Shown here in pieces: positions 35,562 through 46,599 of a stretch of DNA of 64,000 bases. Where the stretch lies: positions 31,707,963 to 31,771,962 of the forward strand of contig OX638133.1 in NCBI GenBank assembly GCA_951804985.1, written 5' to 3'. Under the pieces are notes generated by a model. The model ran no database searches. It saw only the letters and a program-made list of their open reading frames with translations, and was not told the DNA's origin. The first letter of the stretch is position 1, and each line of letters opens with the position of its first letter. Source of the stretch: Dryomyza anilis. Lineage: Eukaryota; Arthropoda; Insecta; Diptera; Dryomyzidae. Position numbers and translations under genes: made by a program.

Positions 35562-36270
35562 GTGTCAGCCAAGAGGCAAAGGTCGGAGAAAGAACGCAAG
35601 GAGAAAACCCGGAAACGGACCAAAAAGTCCACCAGTTTCGAGGCCACTCCAGCGGATCTACAAGTGGCCATCATTGACAAATCGGATCCTGATGGCAGGA
35701 TCAATTTGGAAAGATGGCTTCTTGTAGAAAATGATGTCCTCAAGGAGATGATGGTGCGCGTCGAAACCGGTATTCTAGGAGATTACAATTTCGACGGCGC
35801 AGGATGGTACAAAGGTCGTTGCATGCGGCTCACAGGGATCACTGGAATTTTTGACCAGTTCCATCGCCAAAATTGGTGAACTTTGGAAGGGGTCAAAACT
35901 GAAAGTGATTCCCAGATCCGCGCTATCACTTCGCCTTCAGTATAGGCTATGGATTCCTCCTCCTGCAAAACATTAGGATGCATCCATAGTCAAACTGTTG
36001 GCGGCGCAAAACAGGGACTTTCCGATAGGCGGTTGGACGCTACTCAACGCACGGCAAAGCCATAACAACGGAGGGAAGGTGTTTCTCTTCGTTGTTGACA
36101 GGCATTCAGCGCGGCTGGTCGATGAAAGAGATGGCATGCTGAAATTCGGGCTTGGGTCAGTGAGGGCGTGGACCGAGAAGGATGACGATGAAAAGGGGCA
36201 AAAAGTCGTACCAGTTGCAAAGCCAACGCACATCATAACCAGTGGGGTAGTAAGGATAGCAACGAACGAG
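35562..36270 (+). pseudogene. LINE ORF1 protein fragment (DUF4780-like)
   Basis: The first frame (35562-35876) opens with a lysine/arginine-rich stretch (KRQRSEKERKEKTRKR) and then has IIDKSDPDGRINLERW and GAGWYKGRCMRLTG. It stops at 35877. A shifted frame continues the same domain (ELWKGSKLKVIPR, RLWIPPP), and a third part from 35998 has QNRDFPIGGWTLLNAR and VFLFVVDRHSARL. Together they read like the DUF4780-type RNA-binding domain found in ORF1 of insect LINEs. There is at least one frameshift and one stop, so it is non-functional. ORF1 normally coats the element RNA. Confidence 0.7.
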
Positions 36271-36302
36271 GTTAGTCAATCTTTGAATTTCTTATATCCT
36301 CG

Positions 36303-36478
36303 GACTTTATCATGTGCAACAGGGGAGATCACCCCACTTTTCAAAATAGAGTAAGAGAAGAAATCCTTGACCTGACTTTAATCAATAACACTGAACTAAT
36401 TGAGGTCGAAGACTGGAAAGTGTCTTCTAAAAACTCCTTTTCGGACCATTTTAGAATACTTTTCAACATTAACTTCTA
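36303..36478 (+). pseudogene. LINE endonuclease C-terminal fragment
   Basis: In one frame the DNA reads MCNRGDHPTFQ, REEILDLTLINNTELI, DWKVSSKNSFSDHFRILF. The pattern (CNxGxxPTF, lDlTl, W.VS...SDH) is the end of the APE-like endonuclease that nicks target DNA in R1/LOA/Jockey-type LINEs; SDH is a conserved catalytic motif. The N-terminal part of the domain is missing, so ORF1 and this piece are joined by a deletion. A TAA follows. Confidence 0.75.
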
Positions 36479-36489
36479 ACCTAGTAAGA

Positions 36490-37270
36490 TAAAACCTTTT
36501 AGGAACCCTGCGAAAACAAAGTGGTCAAAATATTCAGAGTGGATATCAGAAAACGTGCCGCACACATGCGAAACTTCTTTTCCTGACAATATATTCATAG
36601 ACTCCGCGGTAGACATGATCACGAAGAAAATGAATAAAGCCTTCTTAAAGTTTTGCCCCACCTCTCACCGTCACAAAACTACCAAAAATTCATGGTGGAC
36701 GAGTAAACTAAAAAAGAAGAGAACAGAGGTTAGAAAACTACATAACAAGGCCAGGAAAAGTAAGCTTGAAATTGACTGGGCCAAGTATAGATCAGAACTA
36801 AATACCTATACGAAATCAAGTCATGAATCTATCGCACTCCTAATGGAAGTTCACTTCCCAGGATGTAGAGACCCTGACGACACGACCCCTACATATATCT
36901 CGGAGCCGATTTACAATAGACTCTTGGCACCGAATCACAATGAAATCAGCTCCGATGTAGACAGTATGTTAACAGATAGAATGATAACATGGGCTAGCTC
37001 AAGCCCTACAAATCCGCAGGACCGTACGATATAATACCAGCCACGTTGATACATGCCCTTCCAGCAATTGGTACATGGCTAAAGACAATCTTCAAAAGTT
37101 GTCTTAGGCTTGGGTACATACCGCTGAAATGGAAAGAAGTCAGAGTGGTATTCATTCCCAAAGCGGGAAAGACAACACACTCTACTGCAAAGGACTATAG
37201 GCCAATAAGCCTCTCATCGTTTATGTTAAGAACGCTGGAGAGAATTCTTGGTGTCCTGACAGGACATTGA
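36490..37270 (+). pseudogene. LINE reverse transcriptase N-terminal part
   Basis: Two frames in order. The first (from about 36490, long part 36555-37031) has NPAKTKWSKYSEW, then SWWTSKLKKKRTEVRKL, YTKSSHESIALLMEVHFPGC. The second (37037-37267) has IPATLIHALPAIGTWL, SCLRLGYIPLKWKEVRVVFI, PKAGKTTHSTAKDYRPISLS and a LERIL end. HFPGC and FIPKAGK followed by DYRPISL are typical of R1/LOA-type elements. The palm with the FADD box is absent; the frame ends at TGA and the element closes within 50 bp. Confidence 0.78.
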
Positions 37271-37315
37271 GCAATCGGCACAATGGCGCTCAGAGTGGGC
37301 ATCCCCAAACCTAAC

Positions 37316-37705
37316 CTAACCTGAAGTGAAGGAGGAAAGATGAAAAGATGGAGTTATGTTCGTGGATGATTGTTTCGAATACCCCAATATCAAAAATATC
37401 GGGAACAGTTGCAGCGAGATCGCTACTTGCGTGTTTCTGTTAAGAGTCAAGGATGGCCGATTAGAATGAGAGAACATACGCACTTGTACAATCAGACGGA
37501 GTATTTTCCTCGAACACTTTCCATTGTAATACTTATAAAACTGGCTTTCACACCCTACGGTTTTTCGATGATTAATCAATAGAACATGAAATATATCCAT
37601 CTTCTATTTAATAGGGGATGAAACGTTTTGTATTAGATCCAGGTACTCCAAAAAAGATTTGGAAGCTCCTGCCCAAATGTACGAATTGAACATCTTCGTT
37701 CGAAT
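37316..37705 (-). pseudogene. Jockey/CR1-type LINE, C-terminal fragment (copy 1)
   Basis: On minus the order is YIWAGASKSFLEYLDLIQ (about 37640-37700), then after a disruption CESQFYKYYNGKCSRKIL, then QLFPIFLILGYSKQSS and FHLSSF near 37320. This is the usual end of the polymerase ORF in Jockey/CR1-type LINEs (WAGA..., fYrYyNG.cs..i). The middle has a stop. It lies back to back with the R1/LOA-type remnant. Confidence 0.7.
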
Positions 37706-38705
37706 ATAGTGTTTAAATCAGCTAGAGTAAGGTATGTCTTGCACAATTAAAAAAAACCAAGGCCCTTTCCGCTTCTTTCGAAACATCAAATATATATATA
37801 TTTCCATATAAGGTTATTCCAATGGAGATCACATTGAATCGATATGACCCGAACGTCAAGAGCAGCTGACTCCACAATATTCACAGCACCCATATTGAGG
37901 AGTAAAAGGTGTCAATTAATTCGTTTTGAGATAATAGATAACATTGGGTAATAATTGCATTAAATTCAACTCGATTTGCAAAACCTAGGAGATTGTTTTA
38001 AGATTATTATTGAGTGTGTCATTTATAGTGCGTCTTTTACACTCAATCTCCAAATAGTTTGGGCGCATATTTAACGAATATAGCTAATATTACAGTCATA
38101 TGCAAAGATATGGATTAGGTTTTGGGTCAATAACATAATGTCATTGATAAAAATCAGAAATAAGAACGGGGAGAAGACTTCTGCGGAACTCCAGAATTGA
38201 TTAAATGCTATTCTAAAGGAACACCATACATCGTAACTTTTATTGAACGACCCTGGTGATTTTCATCGAGTAAACGATTTAGTGACAGAAGGTCATTAAT
38301 TAAAATCAGAAAAAGAGATAGACGAGTTGCTGTTCTAAAATAACGCCATCCATCGCAACTCGTACTAAATGACCTTGGAGACGACTTTATATCAATCTTT
38401 ATATCAATTAGTTTTCAATTAGATATCAATTAGTTTTGATCAAAAGTTTTGGAAATATCTGAAGTCTGTCCGAGAAGTTGAATACAATTATTCTACTTTT
38501 TAGAGAGGATCGCTATATTGCCGTGATATTGTCACATAGTAATTTATTATGCTAAGTATATAGTTTTTCGTAATAACCGAATTAATTTGTCTACAAATTT
38601 GTTAAAAGAGCTTTCCAGCTCAAATTCCAAAAAGAATAACACATCAAAATATATTTTATCTTAATATATTGTAGACTACAACTTATGTTCTCAGATATAA
38701 GAAAC
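37706..38705. other. AT-rich DNA with no gene seen
   Basis: No long frame. A diverged direct repeat (ggtcattaattaaaatcagaa-type words near 38140-38160 and 38290-38310, each followed by cgccatc/caccatacatcg) suggests an old local duplication of about 150 bp. Confidence 0.4.
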
Positions 38706-38709
38706 GTAT

Positions 38710-39172
38710 TGTTACGAAAAGAGGTAATTTGCTACACTGTGCAAGAGCAAAAGAGACGTAAGACAATTCAACGAACATAGCTATGTATTATAAAGAGACA
38801 ACAGATTATTCAGCGCATTAAGGCAATGTGCGAGAAAGAGATAGCAGATCAGCGCATTATAAACACAGAAGCGCGAATGAGATGCCAATAGCATGCGTCA
38901 TTGACGAAACGAGTAGAAGGTTCTCGAAACATGTCGCATCTGAGGCACAGCACTTCAGTAGTAATTGGAATGTGGTCGAGTGCATCTCGTGTGTGATCAA
39001 TGTCAAGTTAAATTGTGTACAGCAGTTGTTAGAATTTAGAATTAGTAACGTTGTTAGTTAATGTAAATTAATAAAGTTAATTGTTGTAATTTAAACCAAA
39101 CATAAGAGTGTTTTTATTTTGTACACAATTCAAAGATACGAACAGTTTTTCGTAGACTGAAATTTCGTAACA
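38710..39172 (+). mobile_element. solo LTR, copy 1 (TATA-less variant)
   Basis: Begins TGTTACGAAA and ends TTTCGTAACA, flanked by the 4-bp duplication GTAT (38706-38709, 39173-39176). No internal retroelement sequence lies next to it, so it is the product of LTR-LTR recombination. It keeps the heat-shock element, but the TATA box segment present in copies 3 and 4 is deleted. The 77-codon frame inside is not a gene. Ty3/gypsy type is likely. Confidence 0.92.
38916..38928 (+). promoter_or_regulatory. heat-shock element in LTR copy 1
   Basis: Three inverted nGAAn units in perfect register: GAAggTTCtcGAA. This matches the established HSF binding consensus. The site is kept in all four LTR copies. 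Confidence 0.7.
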
Positions 39173-39176
39173 GTAT

Positions 39177-40547
39177 TTAATATTTATGAAAATCAAATAA
39201 GCTGAAATGAAAATCTGTTGGTTAGAGTATCCAACAATTTTTTATTATTATTATTTCTTTTTTTATTTTATATTATTTTATTTTATTTTGTTTTTTTGTT
39301 AAAAATTCAATTTTCGCTCAGTGCATGAATTCAACGCATTAACATTAAATTTTACTGATAAATACAAAAACTGGCAGCAGAAAACCACTTTTTTGCTGCC
39401 TCCTTTTTCGCCAGGCAAGCAGCAATAGCAACAGCAGCATCTTCACTTGTTCGCCTTGTATGTTGTTGACTTTCATGTTGTTGTTGCTTATGTTGCTGGC
39501 TTTCTTGTTGTTGTTGGTTTCATTTTTTTTGTTGCTCTTGTGCTTTTGCTCTTAACACATTTGTTGTAAACCAAGTTTTTGTGTCATTGTTGACGATGTT
39601 TTTGTTGTTATTGCTGTTGCTCACGTGATGATGCGCCGTCGACGGGTTTGTTTGTTATTTTTTTTTTTGTATTCATGTCTTGCTGCCAAAGTGACTTTGA
39701 CATGCAACATTTTTTTCTTTCACTTTTTCTTCTTCATCGTATGTTGCCGCTGCTGTTGCTACTGTTTGTCTATAGAGTTTGATTTGAATTCAATCAAAGT
39801 GACATCAACAGTAGCAACATCAACATCAGCGGTAGCAGCAGCAACAGCAACAGTAGAAGCAGAAGCAGATAAATGACTGCCTGCAAACAAAAACATTGTT
39901 GTCATTGCATTGTTCAGATATTTTAACTAAATGTGCATCATTATGCGGGAAATAAATAAACGATAGAGCGAAAAAAAAATTAAATTGTTCACGTTCATGA
40001 GACCCAGTGATATGACGAGTCCCGGAATGTTTATGTTTCCTTTGAATTTTCACAAATGTAAATAGCGACTAATTGGTCGGAGGCACAAATGCTGCTACGG
40101 CAATGTTGCCGACTCTAGAACAATCTAAATTGTCGGATTGTTCGTAAAAATTGCGTTTTTGTTTTGTACTCTGTGAACTTTAAATAATCAGAGTTAGGAC
40201 TACGGAGTTAGGAACTACAATCGCACAGAATTTACATATTTATAATGCAAGTTGTTTCGGGGTTGCTGATATTATTAAATTTTTATCCGGATCATCTTGA
40301 TCTTTCTAAAAACGTAACTTCTTTATTAGCAAATTACAAAAAAAGCATATACAGAATAGAATCCACTATAACCTGTTATCGATTTATCGATTAATTTAGT
40401 TTGTAATTGTTGCGATGAATCTCAAGTAGAAATTTACCCTATTAGGGTATACATAATAATGTCCAGATCATGATCGTTATGTCACTGATCGGTTTATGAC
40501 AGGGAAAAAAATGCAATGAACAGTTGACCCTATTACAATTTCTACTA
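39177..40547. other. AT-rich DNA with a CAG/CAA-rich island at 39.4-39.9 kb
   Basis: The island has runs of gcaacagcagc and ttgttgttgct on both strands, giving alanine/threonine-rich or glutamine-type frames (plus 39625-39876). Such opa-like DNA is common beside fly genes. No exon signals were found, and the rest is AT-rich. Confidence 0.4.
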
Positions 40548-40746
40548 CACCCAGAAAAAATACTATATAAATAATAGTTTTTTTATTATTAAAAATAGTC
40601 AATAGGATAAATTATTATTTTAATCGGAAAATACCATTAAATACTAGAAAAAAAATTGAGTTTATATGAAAAAATTTATAATTTATAATCAATAATTGTC
40701 CTATTGACCAATTCTAATGGGATTTGAGGGATTTTTTTTCTGGGTG
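40548..40746. mobile_element. MITE I, copy 2
   Basis: Ends CACCCAGAAAAAA and TTTTTTTTCTGGGTG, with TA duplications at 40546-40547 and 40747-40748. The interior matches copy 1 (ctatataaataatagttttt), with an internal deletion of about 20 bp. Confidence 0.92.
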
Positions 40747-40802
40747 TAGGGATAGTGTTCACTCAGAACTTTATTCCATCAATTTTGAAGTTTCACAAGG
40801 TA

Positions 40803-41109
40803 GACGCGGTAGCTCAGTGGTTAGTGCGTTGGACTGCGAGCCGAAAGGTCCCCGGTTCAAGCCTGGACTGGGGCTAACAACATCTTTTCATAGAAATATT
40901 TTTCTATACCGCGCTACCTCTCGTCAGTAAATGGCAAACCTACGAGAGTAAAACCATTGCCTATGAAAAGCTCTCACCCGCCGTTCGGATTCGGCAATAA
41001 ACTGTAGGTCCCACCACTTTGAGGACAAATATAACACGCACAGCTGGTGAGAGAGCTCGGCCGAAGTTCTATACAGGACTGTAGCGCCAAACTATTATTA
41101 TATTATTAT
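40803..41109 (+). repeat. tRNA-derived SINE, copy 7
   Basis: Near consensus, with box B intact and the cacagctcaaaatgg segment shortened to cacagctgg. A possible short duplication (acaaggt before, acaagat after) is seen. The 68-codon plus-strand frame over its head is not a gene. Confidence 0.93.
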
Positions 41110-41556
41110 ACAAGATCCCGTCCTATCCCCGTTCCATTTTTAGTTTATATCAATGACCTTCTGTTATTCACCTAGAACCCAATCCATTTCTTTTGCAGAT
41201 GATTGCAATATTTGCCATTCATATTCGTTTAACAATTGCTCAACTTCTTTGGAAATTGATATGAAGTATGAATGACTACCTCAGTAATGACCCTATGTAG
41301 AACAATCACCGAGTAAAAACTTTCGAATGGGACTGCTTTTAATTCGAGCAAGACCCAATGTTGTCTGTTATCTCACAGAGGAATCAATTCATCCCTCTCA
41401 TCCATCAATATACGCCCTCTGGAAATTGCAGAGACAGCTGATCTTGGCCCTTCTGGGCATATCAATTTAATGTGGCCTCCATTATAATAATCGTACCTTT
41501 GATGTGGCGTAAGAAACTCGGCATTTAGAAACGGTATAAAACTTACCGTAGACTTG
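41110..41556 (+). pseudogene. Jockey/CR1-type LINE polymerase fragment with FADD box
   Basis: Broken plus-strand frames read DPVLSP, an INDLL-like end, then PRTQSISFADDCNICHSYSF, a serine/threonine-rich link, FNSSKTQCCLLSHRG and SGHINLMW. The run from the QG.VLSP motif through IHSFADD to KTQCCLL is characteristic of Jockey/CR1-type LINEs in arthropods. Stops and frameshifts interrupt it. It may belong to the same family as the C-terminal pieces at 37.3 and 48.0 kb. Confidence 0.65.
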
Positions 41557-41760
41557 TCGATGACTCGATTGATTACCATTATGGACTACGATCTGAAAGG
41601 TCCACGATTCGAATTACCACAACATACATAAAGAAATAGAAACATGATTTTCTGTACGACTCTTACTCTCGACAGATAATGTTAAACCTTCGAGAGTAAA
41701 AACCGTCAATGAAATGCTCTCACTCCACCATTTACACCACCTGTATTCGGTCAAAGTTGG
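41557..41760 (+). repeat. tRNA-derived SINE, strongly decayed copy
   Basis: Words match the SINE in order: ttatggactacgatctgaaa, ggtccacgattcgaa, acatgattttctgta, ctctcgacagataatg, cgagagtaaaaaccgtc and gctctcactcc. Divergence is far higher than in the other copies, so it is an old insertion. Confidence 0.7.
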
Positions 41761-42620
41761 TATAGAATTCGCACATTTGCTCAGCAACTTCTAAATCTTC
41801 TTCGGAGACTCTGAAACGAATATAACATTATGCGATACATTTAAAATTCTGTTGAGAGTCGAATACCGATAGGATTTTCAATTTTGTAATACGGTCTGTT
41901 TTACTATATATGGAGAGTTAACAAATTATATTCTTAAAAAAACTAGGTATAGGAACAATTAATTTTGTATAGTCTACAATAAGAATGAAAGGATATATTC
42001 AGTTCGGTTATCCGTTTGTAACACCACGAAGAACGAGTACTTTTCCATACCGGAAAAGTATTAAACTCCCCTGCGGGAAAAATGTGTCACTTGCTCTAAA
42101 ATTGCCTATCACGTGACTGGTGAAAATAGGACTCTGTCACTGTCATAGTCGAAATGTATGCAGGAAGGAGACAATTCGTAATCATTGTACATTTTCAGCG
42201 ACCGGTACCATTGCTACCGACTAAGAACAGGATCTTGAAGACAAGTTCTGTGATAGGTCAAAAGGCGAGTTTACACGATAGAGAAAATAGCTATAGATAG
42301 AGCAAAATAGAGCAAAAAAGAACAAAAAATCTCATAGAATTGTGTAAACACTTCATAGAGCTCCACGATAGGGAGCTCTACGGTAGATTTTCTTCTCTGT
42401 TTTTAGCTAATTTCTCTAACGTGTATTCGGGCCTTAAAGGTCTGCATGAGGAGACGGATTGTGTCTCTGCTAAGCGTCAGGTTGCGTCAGAGTCACGAGG
42501 CTTATGTACACGCTGCAACTAATGTGTCTATAATTCGTATACTGTTTTTCGAAAAATAATTAATTTTAATAGAGTATGTCTTCCGATTAATTATAATGCA
42601 TGTCGGTAGGTTATAATGTA
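41761..42620. other. mixed DNA with a B-tail fragment
   Basis: At 41985-42055 (minus) the words gatatattcagttcgg, tttgtaacacc and cttttccataccgga match the end of element B. A stretch at 42250-42430 repeats gatagag/tagagc words in both orientations. No gene is seen; a 60-codon frame at 42340 has no motif. Confidence 0.4.
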
Positions 42621-43709
42621 GCGTCGGTAGCTCAGTGGTTAGTGCGTTGGACTGCGAGCCAAAAGGTCCCATGTTCAAGCCTGGACTGGGGCTAAGAACA
42701 TCTTTTCGTGGAAAACATTTATTTATACCTCGCTACCTCTCGACAGTCAATGGCAAACGTACGAGAGTAAAACATTGAAAACCTCTCACCCGCCACACAG
42801 TGGTCAGCCAGTACCTAAAGTTGGAGAAAACCTCAAAAGTCAAATTGACCTCAGACACTAATTTTTTTTTTATTTGTATAATAAATTAAATTTGCTACAA
42901 TGTGGCATCACTTAATTAGTGTCATATGTTTACAATTTATCCCCACACTCTCTCAAACACAGACAATTTTTCGCAACAATTGCAAGAACAAATATTGTCA
43001 AATTTGTGATCAATTTTTTAAAACATTTATTTCAAAACGATAAAAACTTTTTTTTTTGTAATGCAGCCGTCTACATATGGTATCTATAAAGCGTTTTCAA
43101 TATTTATGTTTTAGAAAATGTTCATACTTTAAAAAGAAAAAATACTTTAGTAAATACCCTTTTTTTTAATATTTTTCATTTATAAAGATCAAAATAAAAA
43201 CGTTATTCATATACTTAGTACATATATTATATTTTTCAAAACAATAATGAAAATCTTGCCTTTTTTTCGCCTTTTCGGAGTTATGACCATTTCAGCGACC
43301 GACCCTTTATACAAATATGAACAATTTCAACAATTTTTGGTTATATGGGAGGTACCACGCCCACTTGTCCAATCAAGATGAAATTTGGAGAACTGCATTA
43401 TATTAACGAAAACCATTCTACTATAAGGTTGCATCACTATAAAACCTATAAAACCTATAAATGTGGGAGGTACCAAATCTACATCTAAATTTTGATTATT
43501 AAATATTCAATAAATATTCGACCATCCTCATACCTATTTTTCTAAAAATGACACAATTTGAGGTTTTCGCCAACTTTTGGTACTACCTGCCTCACTGTGC
43601 TCCGTTCGGATTCGGCAATAAACTGTAGGTGCCACCACTTTGAGTACAATTGCTGAGAGAGCTCGGTCTAAGTTCTTCAGGACTGTAGCGCTAAATTATT
43701 ATTATTATT
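42621..43709 (+). repeat. tRNA-derived SINE, copy 8, split by element G
   Basis: The head and first body part lie at 42621-42794; the SINE resumes at ccgttcggattcggcaat (about 43602) and ends in TAT repeats at about 43709. The missing join is known from seven other copies, so the insertion point is exact to a few bases. Confidence 0.9.
42796..43599. mobile_element. element G, non-autonomous DNA transposon in a SINE
   Basis: The left end cacagtggtcagccagtacc and the right end (minus) cacagtgaggcaggtagtac continue into matching aaagttgg...gaaaacctcaa. The terminal repeats are about 45 bp. Flanks compared with the intact SINE suggest a 3-4-bp duplication (cgcc/ctcc). There is no transposase. 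A gggaggtaccacgccca stretch inside is shared with element C. Confidence 0.8.
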
Positions 43710-43836
43710 TCGAATTCGTTACGAATGTTTATTCCGTTTTCGGCGAGAGATAAAAACACATAATTTTAAACATAGAATTTATAACATAGCAACATTTTTT
43801 TTAACTTTTAAATTAAATATTTACCAATAATTCAGA

Positions 43837-43976
43837 TTTTTATACCCTACACCTATGAGGTACAGGGTATATTAACTTTGTGCATATATTGTAACGCCCC
43901 TTAGGAGGCGTGTCCGGTATGGAAAAGTATATATATTCTTGATCAGCATCACTACCCGAGTCCGTTTAGCCATGTC

Positions 43977-44009
<33 letters not shown>

Positions 44010-44594
44010 TGCTGTCTTGCTGTCCGAATACAGAATAACTTGAGAAATACTGATCAGAATGCGAAAAAATTTCGTCTCAATATATTTTATCCAAAAGTAG
44101 GAACTGAGTTTGAAAATGAGCCAAATCGGTCAACGGACACGCCCACTTCCCATACAAGTCACTTTTATATAACTCTTTCGGAACTAATAACTCGAAAAGT
44201 ATTCAAAGTATAGTTATAAAATTTAAAATGTATTGTTAGAATTCACCTAATAAATGTGGTCTAAAAATGGGCGTGATCCGCCCACTTTTTCTTTTCATTA
44301 TTTCCCGGGTTTTCATAGTGGAAATTTGATCCGTAAATTATTAAAATCAAATCTATGAAATATTAGCCATTCAAAATTTTAAATATAGGCGTGGTCCGCC
44401 CAATTACATTTTTCAATTTTTTTTTTAGTTTTTTATACTTTATATAATTTTTTTAATTTATGGGGATATAAGACGTAAATTTCTGATATATGAATAATAT
44501 TCTGAGGGTTAATATCCCCACCAAAGGTGTAGGGTATTCCATAGTTGGGCCCGACCGACTATAAGAATCCGCCCCATGGGACCGAACTTACCCT
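43837..44594 (-). mobile_element. element A, copy 3
   Basis: Full-length copy in inverse orientation, from ttttataccctacacctatg to gggaccgaacttaccc. The (GTCT)n run near 43976-44010 and the core tatatattcttgatcagc are intact. Confidence 0.9.
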
Positions 44595-46599
44595 AAATTA
44601 AGTTGTTCTCTATAAATAAAATTTCATCTAAATATACCTACATACAAAAAACCCCAATTTTCACTATAAATTTAATTTTCGACTATAAATAAGTTAAAAT
44701 TATAATATTTCACTCAACGCAACTTGAATTGAAATAATTTATATAATTTCTTTTAACCTCCTTTTTCTAATAATCAGAGTTTGCTTTTATTAATGTTCAC
44801 TCCATCAATCCAACTAGTAATAAACTCAACTAGGAAAAAACCCTAACTAGCAAAACCCACGGCCAAACCAATCAAAGCCAGCAACTGTTGCTGCCAACAA
44901 CGTAGCACAACAACTCAATTCAAGTATTTTTCACAAGAATTTCTCAATGAAATCGGCTGCAGAAACTCCGAGAAGGAGGAAACAGTCTGCTGGACGCGCC
45001 GCCAACAGCATGACCCCAAAAGTCAACGAATCATTTAGTCAACGGTGGCGGCAGCTATGGCTGCGGCTGCGAGCCGTTAAGGCGGTACGCGAGACACACC
45101 CACAGCAATGAAACTTGGTAGCAAAGGAAAAATAACCTAAGGTAAAGGAAAATTGCATTGCATGCTTTGAGGCGTACTAAAACAGAAATCAATGGAATTT
45201 ATAGATAACTATCGATCAAGTGATTTTTTATATATATTTTTTTTATTTTTATTTTTTTACTATGCCTCATAGTTTAGACTTTTCAGTAAGCCAACAAAAA
45301 TGTCTAACCAAACACTATTTTCCACAGTGGTTTGGCTGAAATGAAATCATGTTCAACTCGTTAATTTTTCGCCGATCATCATTTCAGTTTTTTTTTTTAA
45401 TCAACATTTGATGCCATCAACACATCGTCAGCATCGGCAGCAGATACAATGGCATCGGCTGTTGCATCTACTGTGGCTGCTGCAGATTGAGATACTTTTT
45501 TTTCAATTTCTTGCAGATACTCGCTGGAGTTTTAATGCAGAAAAAGCCAGAAATATAAAAAATATAATAATCTTCTATTTAATCATAAAATACACGCACG
45601 CATGTAACGCAAAAAGATTGAAACCAAATTTAATACGTGGCAACGTACAACATTAACAGCAAAAACAACAAAATATCGCATAGATACATGTGCAAAATGT
45701 TTATTAAATTTATTACTTAGTGCTGTTCAATGTTTTTGTTGTTGTTGTTCTTCTTCTGGTTGTAGTTGTTGTAATTTTGTGCCAAGATTGAAAGATAAGT
45801 GGCCACGAGAAATGAAGCGAATTAAACTGCAGATACAAACACGACAGTCAACGCAAGCGAACCAAACGAAAAAATAGTATCTGGAAGATACACGCAAGTT
45901 AAATGCGGCCTGGTGGATAGATATGAGCGCTTAGATAGCTGCAGCGCAGATGGATGACACAGTGTGTAGAATTTCTGGTTGTTTATAGTAAATTGTATTA
46001 AAATTTTGAAAATTAAAAGCAAAAGGATATTTTGGGAATCTCTGAGATACAAAATTGATTTAGTTGCCAAATTCTTTAGATGGAGACTTTCGATGAATGA
46101 TTGTCTTGAAATTATCAAAACTGCCGAGAAAAACGTATGCAGTAAGATAGTTCCATCCTCTATTAGATATTAGACATCTGCACAAAAGTATTTCAAGTTC
46201 CGTCTGCAAAATATACACTACTGCACTTGCAGTATTTAGAGCATTTTGCAATGACAGTCGACAGTATTATAGTGAAATCTCTCCAGCGACTAATCTTCAC
46301 TGCAGTATTTGTTTCATTGGTGCAAGTAGTTTGAACACACTTTTTTCTAGACATTCAATGTTTTGAAAAACAAAACCAAATGACACAACTGTTACTGAAC
46401 ATGCAACGAATACAGTGAGTGCAGTGGTTGAGCGCAACGAGTAACGAGTGAAAATACGAACATTGAAAACAACAACAAATCTGCCGCTCGGCGTTCGTAA
46501 TGTTGTTCTTAGCATTTGTGTTTATAAAAATGATAACAATCATTATTTAAAAAAAAATGTAAATAATTAATTTTTGTACGACATACATATATCCCGCAT
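44595..46599. other. mixed DNA with a GC-richer island at 44.87-45.12 kb
   Basis: The island holds one short open frame (44947-45111). A second GC-richer patch lies at 45400-45480 with cagcatcggcagcagat. AT-rich frames at 45822-46118 and 46297-46543 (minus) have no motif. Confidence 0.4.
44947..45111 (+). CDS. hypothetical small basic ORF in a GC-rich island
   Basis: ATG to TGA gives 54 residues rich in arginine, alanine and glutamine: TPRRRKQSAGRAANSM, then RWRQLWLRLRAVKAVRE. It lies in the GC-richest part of this region, with third positions richer in G/C than neighbouring chance frames. No TATA box, splice site or family is recognised. It could be a small peptide, part of an exon or simply non-coding conserved DNA. 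Confidence 0.2.
   Translation: MKSAAETPRRRKQSAGRAANSMTPKVNESFSQRWRQLWLRLRAVKAVRETHPQQ

Larger units (their letters stand above)
35520..37310 (+). mobile_element. R1/LOA-type LINE, internally deleted remnant
   Basis: Pieces of ORF1, endonuclease and polymerase follow in the right order on plus, but with large gaps. Most of the endonuclease and all of the polymerase core after motif 2 are missing. The remnant ends in cctaacctaacct at about 37305-37320. The 5' side (35360-35510) is AT-rich and may be leader. Clade placement is by motif style only. Confidence 0.75.

Noticed and set aside
37300..37322. Telomere-type (CCTAA) repeat
   Set aside because: Only about three units at the 3' end of a LINE remnant; flies of this group generally lack TTAGG telomeres, so a LINE tail is the simpler reading.
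38828..39061. 77-codon frame in LTR copy 1, and similar ones at 46685 and 60931
   Set aside because: All lie inside solo LTRs; they share sequence because the LTRs are homologous, and they differ in length and end.
39625..39876. Alanine/threonine-rich plus-strand frame
   Set aside because: Arises from CAG/CAA-type repeats that are open in several frames; no exon boundaries found.
45822..46118. 98-codon minus-strand frame
   Set aside because: No recognisable domain, AT-rich codons, overlapping open frames on the other strand.
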